A stretch of DNA of 64,000 nt from Ostreococcus lucimarinus CCE9901 (lineage: Eukaryota > Chlorophyta > Mamiellophyceae > Mamiellales > Bathycoccaceae). The position numbers and the translations under genes were made by a program. The stretch lies in the NCBI RefSeq assembly GCF_000092065.1, contig NC_009358.1:866725-930724 (forward strand), written 5' to 3'. This document shows, one piece after another, positions 9,382-18,051 of this stretch; the stretch's first letter is position 1; the number at the start of each line of letters is the position of its first letter. The notes beneath the pieces are model-generated. The model was given only the letters and a program-made list of their open reading frames with translations, was not told where the DNA came from and did not search any database.

Positions 9382-9933
9382 ATGCTCGCCGCGCGCGATG
9401 CGCTCTCGCCGCGCGCGTGCGCGCGCGCGTTCGCCCTGCTCGTCCTGCTCGGCGCCCCGCTGTTTGCGACGCGCGGGGACGCGACGGCGTTCACCGTCGT
9501 CGACGGCGTCGCGAGTTGGCTGAGCGCGCAGAACGGCGGAAGAAAACTCGCGGGATGGCGCGCGGTGGTCGTCGAGGCGTGCTATTACCCCGACAGCGCG
9601 ATCGCGCGCCTTAGCGGTCGATCGGTCGAGGCGACGGCGACGCGGATCACGCGAAAGGCGGCGCAGATGCGCGAGGCGCTCGGCGAGGCGGGGGCGCGCG
9701 AGTGCGCGCTGGGGTGCGCGCTCGCGCTGCTGGGGAGCGTCAAGTATTGCGTGAACGGCGATATCGGACCGTACGGCGTGCTGGCGGCGCTCGAACTCGG
9801 GTATTCCGTGTTCGCGAAGGGACTTCCCGCGATGCGGGCGAACGTGGTGGGGACGACGTGCGTCGTCGTCTTCGGCGCGTTGTCGTCGCCGAGCGCGCGC
9901 CGACGCGCGCGGGCGAGGGCGAAGCGAGATTAA
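9382..9933 (+). CDS. Small secreted or membrane protein of unknown function
   Basis: 183 residues from the ATG at 9382. The N-terminus is a likely signal peptide or anchor (hydrophobic ALLVLLGAPLFA around residues 17-28). A second moderately hydrophobic region lies at about 108-125 and another near 155-168. The C-terminus is a run of Arg/Lys/Ala. Third-codon-position GC is as strong as in its neighbours, supporting coding. I do not recognise the family. It shares its start region with CtpA on the opposite strand: the alternative CtpA start and this start overlap in one CATG. Confidence 0.65.
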   Translation: MLAARDALSPRACARAFALLVLLGAPLFATRGDATAFTVVDGVASWLSAQNGGRKLAGWRAVVVEACYYPDSAIARLSGRSVEATATRITRKAAQMREALGEAGARECALGCALALLGSVKYCVNGDIGPYGVLAALELGYSVFAKGLPAMRANVVGTTCVVVFGALSSPSARRRARARAKRD

Positions 9934-10103
9934 CGACGCGCTGCGATCGATTTCGCGCGTTCGGGCGTTCGGTTTTTGATCTTTCTTGTGAATTCGTGAC
10001 GTGAAAGCGTCGACCTGTCGGTATAATAATGTACAATTCGTTCTCGCTGAATCGCGTCCGTCATTCGTTCTCATCGCGCGGCGTCGCGTCGGCGCGCGAC
10101 GCT

Positions 10104-11714
10104 CTACTTCGGCGCGCGATGCTCTCGCCAGAGGAAGAAACCGCAGTCACAATCGGGATTGGTGCGCGCGCCGGCCGGGCGCGGGCAGCAAAAGAACACG
10201 CGTCCACAGTGTGGGCTCTCCTTCTTCTTCACCGTGCGTACTTTGCACGTTTCGCCGTGCTTGCACTTGGGAGGCGCCATTTTGGCGAACGTGTTCATCC
10301 ACGCGCCTCGCGCTTCTTCGGAGCTCACTTTCGTCTCGCGCGATTCGAATGCGTTCGCCGTGGGTGCTATAGGTTGTTCTACTGTGTCTAGTTGGCGTTC
10401 GTTTCGGTCATCCGGCTCTTTCTTTTTGGACTTGACGACGAAGAAATCTTTCAACGTCGCTTCGGGCTTGCGCTTGGGCGCGTCTGAGACGCCCGCGCGG
10501 GATTGGGCGCGGGCGCTTGGGCGCGTCGGCTTCGCTCGCGACTGAGACGCCGCGTTAAGAAATTCCGGCGTCGCGTTGCTCGTCGACGATGCGCGTGCGA
10601 ATATTGAATCTACCGTGGTTTGTCGACCTGGGTAAAGCATCGAAATCGCCAAAGACGGAGGCGTTTGTTGCGAATCTCTCCGCCTCCACATCGATTCCTC
10701 GAGCTCAAGATAGACTGGCGCGTGATCGCTCCCTTCAAATTTTTGTGCCACACCGACGCCTCGGACGCGCTTCAACGTCACCGCTCGATCGCACAAGAAA
10801 TAATCGATTCGTGATCCATAATTGGACAACTGCGCTCCACTCGCAACGTTCCAACACGTGAACGCATCGCCGAGCGTCGGAAAAAATTCGCGAAACACGT
10901 CCACCATCGCGTCCCCGGCAAGTTGTGCCGCGAGCCAATCGCGCGATGGATTTCGAGGTTCCACCGCGTTCGGGTCTTCATCCGCGCGATCGAGTTTCCA
11001 CGACGGTGCGATGTTCCAATCACCGCATAAAATCACATTTCGACCGCGTTCGCGCAGACTCTTGTATCTCGCCTCGAGCGCGCTCAAAAAATCGCGCTTG
11101 AACGCCGCGCGCTCGGCTGTTTTCTCATCGACCGCTGGATCGCCGAAAACGGCCGGCACGTACACCGTGCACAGAACGAACTCACCGAAATCGACCCACA
11201 ACGCCCTGCCCTCGCCGTCGATCTCTTTCGCGCGCGTCGCGTCGTCCGCGAACGGCGCGATTTCTCCCGCCCACATGGTCGACTCGCCCGCGTCGCCTTT
11301 CGCGCACACTCCCCGCTCGATCGACGTCGGGCAAATCTCGTTCGAGCGCCAGTACACCGCCACGCCGCTGTATCCCACGCGGTGATTGGAGGATTCGCAC
11401 ACCGCGTGGGCGCCGTCCCAACCTTCGACGCGTTCCAGCCGCTCGACGTCGCCGCTCGAGCTCAGCTTTGTTTCCTGCAAACAAATCACCTTCAAATCGC
11501 TTCCGAGCGCGTCGAACAGCGCCTTCATGGACCCGTAGCCGTGTATCCGACGCACGCCGTGCGCGTCCGCGCGTCCGTTCGTTTTTTGCGCCGCGCGCGC
11601 GTCCGTGAGCGCGCGCAACCCGCGCAGACCGACGTTCCACGAGACAATCGTCGAGCGTCGCGACGCCGCGTTCGAGCGTCGAGGGTACGCGCGCGCGTCG
11701 TCGGGCGTCGACAT
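10104..11714 (-). CDS. APEX2: AP endonuclease 2 (EEP fold, PIP box, Zf-GRF)
   Basis: 536 residues. An exonuclease-endonuclease-phosphatase domain comes first, with SWNVGLRG near residue 25, the metal-binding Glu in CLQETKL, CGDWNIAP, and GSDHAPVYLEL at the end. This is followed by a disordered linker. Near residue 418-426 is ATLKDFF, a near-consensus PCNA-binding PIP box (Glu in place of the usual Gln). The C-terminus (about 484-534) is a Zf-GRF with CKHGETC, HCGRVFFCC and CDCGFFLW. This architecture is diagnostic of eukaryotic APE2, which cleaves abasic sites and removes 3' blocked ends, recruited by PCNA and by ssDNA through the GRF finger. It is next to ORC1 on the same strand. Confidence 0.95.
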   Translation of the reverse strand: MSTPDDARAYPRRSNAASRRSTIVSWNVGLRGLRALTDARAAQKTNGRADAHGVRRIHGYGSMKALFDALGSDLKVICLQETKLSSSGDVERLERVEGWDGAHAVCESSNHRVGYSGVAVYWRSNEICPTSIERGVCAKGDAGESTMWAGEIAPFADDATRAKEIDGEGRALWVDFGEFVLCTVYVPAVFGDPAVDEKTAERAAFKRDFLSALEARYKSLRERGRNVILCGDWNIAPSWKLDRADEDPNAVEPRNPSRDWLAAQLAGDAMVDVFREFFPTLGDAFTCWNVASGAQLSNYGSRIDYFLCDRAVTLKRVRGVGVAQKFEGSDHAPVYLELEESMWRRRDSQQTPPSLAISMLYPGRQTTVDSIFARASSTSNATPEFLNAASQSRAKPTRPSARAQSRAGVSDAPKRKPEATLKDFFVVKSKKKEPDDRNERQLDTVEQPIAPTANAFESRETKVSSEEARGAWMNTFAKMAPPKCKHGETCKVRTVKKKESPHCGRVFFCCPRPAGARTNPDCDCGFFLWREHRAPK

Positions 11715-11844
11715 CGCGCGCTTAAACGCGTCGCGCGCGCCGCGGTGACGCGAGGTGTCGCATGCCGACGAGCGTTCGAATGCCGATGACGAGTGCCTCG
11801 TTTCCTCTACTCACAACGCGCGTTCGAGTCGCGGGACTACGGCG

Positions 11845-14418
11845 CTAGAGGACGAGCTTGACCCACGGCATGTCGCACGCGTCGTTCTCGCAGTTCTCCA
11901 CCAGCGCGAACGTGATGTCAGCCATGGGCACGGAGAGGGAAATTTGTTGTAAATTTCTGGCCGTCGAGGCGTCCGTCATGATGAGGTGCGTGGAACGTAA
12001 GCGAGAGGCGATGCGAACGCCGCTCCCAATCGGGGGCTCGGCGACGTTTACGCGCGGATCTTTGCACATCACCTTGAGCATTTGCATCACCGTGCCCATG
12101 TCCACGGTGGTCGTGCCGGTGCGTTGAAGCGCCTTAACCAACGCTATCAAGAACATGCGCTCGTAAAAGCTCGCAGCGTGAATGAGTTTCATGTGCGGAC
12201 CGTCGAACATTTCGCTTTGCGCTTGGCGGACGTCGTCCATGGTTACTTTTTCGATGCGAGCCTTGGCGCGCGCTGCGGCGCCCTCTTCTGGTTGCGCGTT
12301 TTGCAAAGTGAGAGTAGTCACCTTTTCGACGTTAATTCTGGCTTCGGCGACTTCCGCCGCTCGCCGCGCGAGTTCGAGCGCTCGCCGCGCGTCGCCGTTC
12401 ACCGAAGCAACTTTTCTGCAAATCAAGTCGAGGGTCGACGGCGCGTAGGCGTCGCTGCATCCCTCGACACTTTCCAGACGCGAGGTGACGATCTTCTTGA
12501 GCTGTTCCCAGGAATACGGAGCGAAAGCCGCGCGATTGCTTCCGAGTCGAGACGCGATGCGCGGGAGCATGCGTTCGGGTACGTCGAGCGTGTTGGCGAT
12601 GCCGATGACGACGAGTCGACTCTTCTTGTGAGTCGGCCAATCGAAAATATTGTACAGCACGTCTTGCCTGTGCGTAACGAGCAAATCAAGCTCGTCGACG
12701 ATGAGAACTGTGACTCGTCCATCGCTTCCTTTGCCTTCCTTGAATCTCTTCTCCAAGACCATGCTCGCTTTGTCCGGGCTAAACTTTTGCCCCATCAACT
12801 CTTCGGCGATGGTGCTGTACGCGTGCTTGGGCGTTTGCAAACGGAGCGCGTTGAGCTCAACGTGGTTGAACTTTGGAATCACGCCGTTGCGCGCTTGCGA
12901 ACGAAGGACCCGTATGATTTCGCGAACTGTCGCCGTCTTGCCCGTACCGGGGACGCCGGAAATGTACAGACATTTTCCCGTGCTGTGCGAACCCGCCATG
13001 ATGGCTTCGTGCACGAAGTCGTAGACTTGCTTGCGTTCGTTTTCGCGACACGGCAGCGTCGCCGGCGTCGATGCCAGAGATAACACAGCGCGCACGCCGC
13101 CTAAAACAGTCGACGGGTGCTTCCTACCACGACTGAGAGCGCTGCCACCGAAACCAGCAATCTCCAAACGCGCCGCCGCGTCTTCCACACGCCGTCGAGC
13201 GGCGAGACGACCCGCGAGACGACTGTTGGCGCCCGACTTTTTGTCCTTCTTTTTCTTCGAGTCCCAGTCGTCGTCCTCTGCGTCGCGCCAGTCTAATTCA
13301 TTCTCAAAGCGATCGTCGTCGCTGAATTCGTCCTCTTCGCCCCATTCGCCGCGACGCTTGAAGCGCTGAAACGCGGTGTCGTACGTGTATTCGCACACGT
13401 ACGTGTCGTGCGATCCTTCCTCTTGATCTCGGAATTCTTGAGGCGTGCACACCTTGGCGACGCGAAATAAGCAATCGACGGGATTAACGTCGACGTTATG
13501 CGTCAAAAACACCTCGCGCCGATGCTGAATGGGTTGGCGTCCCATGTGCGTCTCCTCGGGCAGCGCGTACCATCGCGCCGCGAATTGGTACTCTCCGTTC
13601 TCTTCCCAAATGTGCTCTATACGCGCTAAATGGAACCTACCCGCCATGAACTCCGTGCACGCGGTGCGCGTCAACGTTTCGATTCGCGGCACCGCGCTCG
13701 CGGCCTCCCCGCCCCGCGCACACAACGGACAGTGCCAATCGCTCTCCGGCACGCGCGTCAGCGGCGGCTTGAGACAGCACATGTGCCACCCGCTCAGACA
13801 CGTATCGCACTCGAGCATGATTCGATCCGCGTTCGGCGCTTCACCGCACACCATGCAAGGACAATCTTCGTCGTCATCGAAATCGACCGTTTTCTCGTTC
13901 ACCACGTACACGCTATCGCCCACGGCAAACTTTTCGCCTTCCAAATTCACGCACTTCCAATACTTGCGCTTCGGCGCCGCCGCCGCCGCGTTCAATTTTT
14001 TTCCCCTCCCCACCTTTTTCCCGTCCGACCCCCCCCCGACGTCGCTCGCGACGTCCCGCGCGTCGCGCGTCCTCGTCCTCTCCCCCTCGCTCGCTTTCGC
14101 CTTCGTCTTTTTCCCTCCTCTCCCCGACGCGTCCCTCGCCGCGTCGTCGTCTCGCGTCCGCGCCGCCTCCGTCTCCATCTCCTTCCTCCCTCGCGCCATC
14201 TGCGCCAAAAACGCCGCGTTCGCCCGCTTCTTCTTCTTCTTCTTCTTCGCCTTCCCATCGTTCGCGTCCTCGTCGTCCCGTCCCGTCGTCGTCGTCGTCG
14301 TCGTCGTCTTTCGCTTCGTCGGTCGCGTCCCATCCTCGGTGGCGTACACCCGCGTCGCCATCGCGCGCGCGCGCGACGTCGACGCGAGTCGCGATCGCAG
14401 TCGCGTCTGCCGCTCCAT
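11845..14418 (-). CDS. ORC1: Origin recognition complex subunit 1 with PHD inside BAH
   Basis: 857 residues from the ATG at 14418. The N-terminus is basic with Thr and Lys runs (simple repeats in DNA). The BAH domain (about 152-350) is interrupted by a PHD finger at about 186-233 (CPCMVCG, CDTCLSGWHMCC, CPLC), the plant-type arrangement that reads histone H3. An acidic/basic linker follows, then the AAA+ ATPase with Walker A GVPGTGKT (about 488-495), Walker B VLIVDELD (about 570-577) and sensor 1 IGIANTLD. A C-terminal winged-helix region ends the protein. ORC1 is the ATP-binding subunit that loads MCM at replication origins. All catalytic motifs are intact. Confidence 0.97.
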   Translation of the reverse strand: MERQTRLRSRLASTSRARAMATRVYATEDGTRPTKRKTTTTTTTTGRDDEDANDGKAKKKKKKKRANAAFLAQMARGRKEMETEAARTRDDDAARDASGRGGKKTKAKASEGERTRTRDARDVASDVGGGSDGKKVGRGKKLNAAAAAPKRKYWKCVNLEGEKFAVGDSVYVVNEKTVDFDDDEDCPCMVCGEAPNADRIMLECDTCLSGWHMCCLKPPLTRVPESDWHCPLCARGGEAASAVPRIETLTRTACTEFMAGRFHLARIEHIWEENGEYQFAARWYALPEETHMGRQPIQHRREVFLTHNVDVNPVDCLFRVAKVCTPQEFRDQEEGSHDTYVCEYTYDTAFQRFKRRGEWGEEDEFSDDDRFENELDWRDAEDDDWDSKKKKDKKSGANSRLAGRLAARRRVEDAAARLEIAGFGGSALSRGRKHPSTVLGGVRAVLSLASTPATLPCRENERKQVYDFVHEAIMAGSHSTGKCLYISGVPGTGKTATVREIIRVLRSQARNGVIPKFNHVELNALRLQTPKHAYSTIAEELMGQKFSPDKASMVLEKRFKEGKGSDGRVTVLIVDELDLLVTHRQDVLYNIFDWPTHKKSRLVVIGIANTLDVPERMLPRIASRLGSNRAAFAPYSWEQLKKIVTSRLESVEGCSDAYAPSTLDLICRKVASVNGDARRALELARRAAEVAEARINVEKVTTLTLQNAQPEEGAAARAKARIEKVTMDDVRQAQSEMFDGPHMKLIHAASFYERMFLIALVKALQRTGTTTVDMGTVMQMLKVMCKDPRVNVAEPPIGSGVRIASRLRSTHLIMTDASTARNLQQISLSVPMADITFALVENCENDACDMPWVKLVL

Positions 14419-14564
14419 CTCGTCCGTCGTCCCTCGTCGCCGGCGTCGCGGTGTGAGCGCGCGTCGCGGTGTGCGCGCACCGCGATTCGAATCGATCGCG
14501 CGACAGCTCGAGTTTGAATTCGCGTTCGCGTCGTCGCGAGTGCGACGCGCGCGAGGGACGACGG

Positions 14565-16250
14565 ATGCGCGTCTCGACGTCGACGCGCGTCTCGATCGCG
14601 GTCGCGTCGACGCCGCGTCGCGCGCGTCGGCGACGACGCGCGAACGCGACGCGACGACGCGCGTTCGACGACGACGACGACGACGACGACGGACTCGATG
14701 GACTCGTGCGACGGGCGTGCGCGCGAATCGGACGCGGCGACGAGGAAGCGAAAGAGATGACGGCGCGATTGCGGGCGAATTGGTTCGAGACGGCGGAGGA
14801 CGTGCGAGGGATGGGGCCGGAGGACGCGCGCGCGGCGGGAATGCCGGCGAGGCTGTACGCGAGCGTGCGGGCGACGCTGGACGAGGACGAAGAAGACGAC
14901 GTAGAGGCGAGAAATGGGGAAACGAAGCGCGAGGAGAGCGAAAGTGGGTGGATCGGGGGGGCGCTGCCGGGCGCGGGAACGCGCGCGCCGACGGTGACGC
15001 GAGAGGGAGGGACGGCGCTCGCCGACGTGCGCGTGACGCAACGGCGACGATTGAAACCGTTTTCTCTGCGCGGCGAAGAGGTGAGCGCGGAGTTGGAGGA
15101 AGAGTTGAATACGCTGGTGAGAGATTTGACGTCGAGACGCGTCGGTGGTGGGCGCGCGCCCGTGCGAGAGCGCACGGCGATGAATCACGTCGCCGTGGCG
15201 AAGCAATTCATGGGATGGTTGTGCCGAGAGTCAGAGCACGCGAGCGAGTTTGCGACTCTGAGCGTCGATGGACGCGTGGTGTTGCGTCCGGGCGTGTCGT
15301 TGCGCGACGCGTTTCCGAAGCGCGAATCCGTAGGCGCGAAGTACGCGATAGAATACGTTCAGTGGCTCAGCGACGAGCGTCGCATCAAATCGACGACGGA
15401 GGATTTTCAGCTGCGAAGTCTCGTCGCCTTGGCGAAGTGGGTGCACGCGTTCGTCGAAGACGACGGTATAGCGCCGCCGTGCGTGCAAGAGCTCGTTCGA
15501 GTGCAGCGATCGGCGCGCGATCGCGCGAAAAACGCCCCACACGCCGCGGACGACGACCGAAAATGGCTCGAATGGGATCAGTACTTGGCGCTCGTCGAGC
15601 ATCTCAAACTCGAGTGCGCGCCGCTGGATTGCAACGGCAAAGAGCGCTCTGAGCGCGAAATCGCGATGAGCGTGCAGCGCTATTTATTGTTCGCCATCTT
15701 GGCGTGCATTCCCGATCGCCAGCGAACGTTGCGCGAGCTGCAGTTGAACAAGACGCTCTTTCGCGACGCCTCCACCGGCGCGTGGATGGTGCGTCACGGC
15801 AGCGACGATTACAAAACGGGCGGCGCCTACGGCGAGCGACCCGCGCTCGTGATCGATTCTCGCGTCTATCCAGCGCTCGAGAGTTGGCTCTCCACCCACC
15901 GAGCCGCGTTATCGCCGTCCCACGACTTTGTTTTCACCCGCCCCAACGGCACGCCCTGGACGGTGAGCGAATTGTCGCGAACGTTTTCCCGCGCCGCCCT
16001 TCGCGTCACCGGCCAAAAGACCAATCCCCACTTGATTCGCGACATGATCGTCACCCACGTCCGCTCTCGCGGCATCGCCAGCGACGCCGAGCTCGAGGCC
16101 TTGGCTCGTTTCATGGGTCACTCCAGCGCCATGCAAAAGTCCACCTACGACCGCCGCACGACGCAAGAAAAAGTCAACCCGGCGTTGTCGTTGATGGCCA
16201 ACGTCAACGCCGCCGCGCCGCCGTCGCGACCGGCGTCCGCGCCGTCCTAG
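14565..16250 (+). CDS. Tyrosine recombinase (phage-integrase family), nuclear gene with possible organelle targeting
   Basis: 561 residues from the ATG at 14565; an in-frame ATG at 14469 adds 32 residues. The N-terminus (1-35) is Ser/Thr/Arg-rich and transit-like, then Asp-rich. A helical region at about 45-100 may be SAM/HhH-like. Residues about 190-310 fit a core-binding domain. The catalytic domain (about 355-540) has the full set: R385 in IPDRQR, K417 in DDYKTGG, H489 and R492 in HLIRDMIVTH, H519 in MGHSS, and nucleophile Y528 in STYDRR. The HxxR...H spacing matches bacterial XerC/D-type enzymes. Such enzymes cut and rejoin DNA through a phosphotyrosine. No flanking inverted repeats or other mobile-element genes are visible. 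It starts 146 nt from ORC1, divergently. Confidence 0.88.
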   Translation: MRVSTSTRVSIAVASTPRRARRRRRANATRRRAFDDDDDDDDGLDGLVRRACARIGRGDEEAKEMTARLRANWFETAEDVRGMGPEDARAAGMPARLYASVRATLDEDEEDDVEARNGETKREESESGWIGGALPGAGTRAPTVTREGGTALADVRVTQRRRLKPFSLRGEEVSAELEEELNTLVRDLTSRRVGGGRAPVRERTAMNHVAVAKQFMGWLCRESEHASEFATLSVDGRVVLRPGVSLRDAFPKRESVGAKYAIEYVQWLSDERRIKSTTEDFQLRSLVALAKWVHAFVEDDGIAPPCVQELVRVQRSARDRAKNAPHAADDDRKWLEWDQYLALVEHLKLECAPLDCNGKERSEREIAMSVQRYLLFAILACIPDRQRTLRELQLNKTLFRDASTGAWMVRHGSDDYKTGGAYGERPALVIDSRVYPALESWLSTHRAALSPSHDFVFTRPNGTPWTVSELSRTFSRAALRVTGQKTNPHLIRDMIVTHVRSRGIASDAELEALARFMGHSSAMQKSTYDRRTTQEKVNPALSLMANVNAAAPPSRPASAPS

Positions 16251-16648
16251 CGATCGCGGAGTCGATCGATTTTCGGTCTCGACCGCGGCGTCCGGATCGG
16301 ATCCCGTCGGCGCGCGCCCGCGATGAAACCAAACCAAACCAAACGCCACCGAACCAAACACAGACACGACGCGACCACGCGCCGCCGCGCGGTGACCTCG
16401 CCGCAGTCGGGGACGCGAGTCGCGACTCGCCGATTCATCACCGCGCGTCGCCGCGGCGCGACGACGCGCGAGAGCGGAGAAAGGGCGCTCGAATCGTCGA
16501 TCGCGAATCGCGTCGAACGCGCGACGCGACCGACGCGCGCGACGCGCGCGACGCCGCGCGACGCGACGGCGCGGGACGCGCGATCGACGCCCGGACGCGA
16601 ATCGACGGGAGGCGCGAGCGACGCGAGGAAACGTCGGCGACGCGCGCG
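16251..16648. other. Intergenic stretch, low complexity, no gene seen
   Basis: 398 bases between the recombinase stop and the Ataxin-2 start. A short AACCA-type repeat (about 16325-16362) is followed by CGCGA-rich low complexity. It probably holds the terminator of one gene and the promoter of the next. Confidence 0.4.
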
Positions 16649-17779
16649 ATGGCGCCGAACGACGGCGAACGAACGGCGTTCGCGCTGAAGATCGCGCGAG
16701 GGCGCGTCGTGGAGGTGACGAAGACGAACGGGGAGACGATCGAGGGGGTGTTCGCGGAGACGACGAAGAACGGCGGCGAGGCGACGATCAAGTACGGATG
16801 GACGAAACGCGAGGCGGGGGCGAAAGAGCGGGCGCAGAGGAGCAAACCGATGGAAACGATGGCGATCGCGATGGATGAGATCGCGAGCATCACGGCGAGA
16901 GACGTGGGGATGAGCGATTTGGCGGTGGGGCCGAGTCGAATGAACGACGACTTCACCGACGGCGGCATCTCGAGAGGGGCGACGGGACAGGATCGCGAAC
17001 TCGTCGCGTGGGCGCCGGAAGAGGGCGATGGAGCGAGTGGGATGACGCTCGAGGAAGAGGCTGGGATCGGGGCGAAGAAGGCGGCGGCGGCGGCGTGGGG
17101 GAAGAAATCCGGCGGACAGTGGGACCAATTCTCCGCCAATAAGCAACTCTTCGGCGTCGACACCAAGTTTGACGAATCCTTGTACACGACGACGATCGAT
17201 AAGGCCAAGGGAGGGATCTCCGAAGCCGAGGCCGCGCGCATCGCGTACGAGATTCAGAATCAAATCTCGGACAACCCGCACGTCGCGGAGGAACGTGGCC
17301 AAAAGGCGCTCGCGGATTACGACGAAGAGGAACGATACTCCTCGGTGTTGCCCACGCCGAAAGGCGCGGCGCCGCCGACGCCGGCGTGGGGCTCGGGCAA
17401 GGTGCCGAGCACCGTCGCGCAGCACGCGGAAAAGAAGCCCGCGGGTGAGAAGGCGAAGGACGTCGCCCAGCCCGCGGACGCGTCCAAGTCCAAGCTCAAC
17501 GCCGACGCCAAGTCTTTCTCTCTCAGCGCCAAGGCGGCCGAGTTCGTGCCGACGTTCAAAAAGCCAGCCGCGCCGCAAGTGCCGCCCACGGGACCGCAAA
17601 TGATGATGTACCCGGGTATCCCGCAAATGCAAGGCCAAATGATGTACATGCCGCAAATGGGCATGGGCGTTCCGCCGCAAATGCGAGGCATGATGCCGGG
17701 TATGCCGTACATGCCGCAACAAGGCATGGGCGTCCCGCACGGTGCGCCTCCCACACGACCACCCGAGGGTGAGAACTGA
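16649..17779 (+). CDS. Ataxin-2-like protein (Lsm, LsmAD, PAM2)
   Basis: 376 residues from the ATG at 16649. Residues 1-75 form an Sm-like fold (GRVVEVTKTNGETIEGVF). A DDFTD acidic segment follows, then the LsmAD domain with NKQLFGVDTKFDESLYTT and an EAARIAYEIQ helix (about 165-215). Near residues 282-304 there is a PAM2 region for binding the MLLE domain of poly(A)-binding protein, with two overlapping hits: LNADAKSF and SAKAAEFVP. The C-terminus is rich in Met, Pro, Gly and Gln. Ataxin-2/CID3-4 proteins act in stress granules and mRNA stability. It is shorter than animal Ataxin-2 but carries all signature parts. Confidence 0.92.
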   Translation: MAPNDGERTAFALKIARGRVVEVTKTNGETIEGVFAETTKNGGEATIKYGWTKREAGAKERAQRSKPMETMAIAMDEIASITARDVGMSDLAVGPSRMNDDFTDGGISRGATGQDRELVAWAPEEGDGASGMTLEEEAGIGAKKAAAAAWGKKSGGQWDQFSANKQLFGVDTKFDESLYTTTIDKAKGGISEAEAARIAYEIQNQISDNPHVAEERGQKALADYDEEERYSSVLPTPKGAAPPTPAWGSGKVPSTVAQHAEKKPAGEKAKDVAQPADASKSKLNADAKSFSLSAKAAEFVPTFKKPAAPQVPPTGPQMMMYPGIPQMQGQMMYMPQMGMGVPPQMRGMMPGMPYMPQQGMGVPHGAPPTRPPEGEN

Positions 17780-18051
17780 GCTCGCGTTCGCGTACACAAC
17801 GAGCGAGTGCGTTCCATAGGCGTCGCGCGCGCGCCATCCGAAACCGTCAAACCGTCGACGCGCTCGCTCGACGTTTGATTTTGTCCGTCTCCGACGACGC
17901 AATAACACATTACCGACAAAACATATTATCCAGGCGACTCCGACGGCGCGTCGCGTCTTCGCCTTTCGCGACCGTCGACGCGAGCGCGAAACGACGTCCC
18001 GACGGGACGACTGGCGACCCCGCGCGGCGGTTACCGCACATCGCGCCGACG

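Noticed and set aside
13529-15652. 707-residue plus-strand open frame across ORC1 and the recombinase
   Set aside because: A shadow frame of Arg/Ser composition; both overlapped genes have intact conserved domains in other frames.
14565-16250. Crypton-type transposon
   Set aside because: No terminal repeats, target duplication or second copy visible in the window; treated as a host gene pending phylogeny.
16325-16362. AACCA repeat as a degenerate telomere
   Set aside because: The unit is a 5-mer without the CCCTAAA heptamer; more likely simple repeat in a leader.
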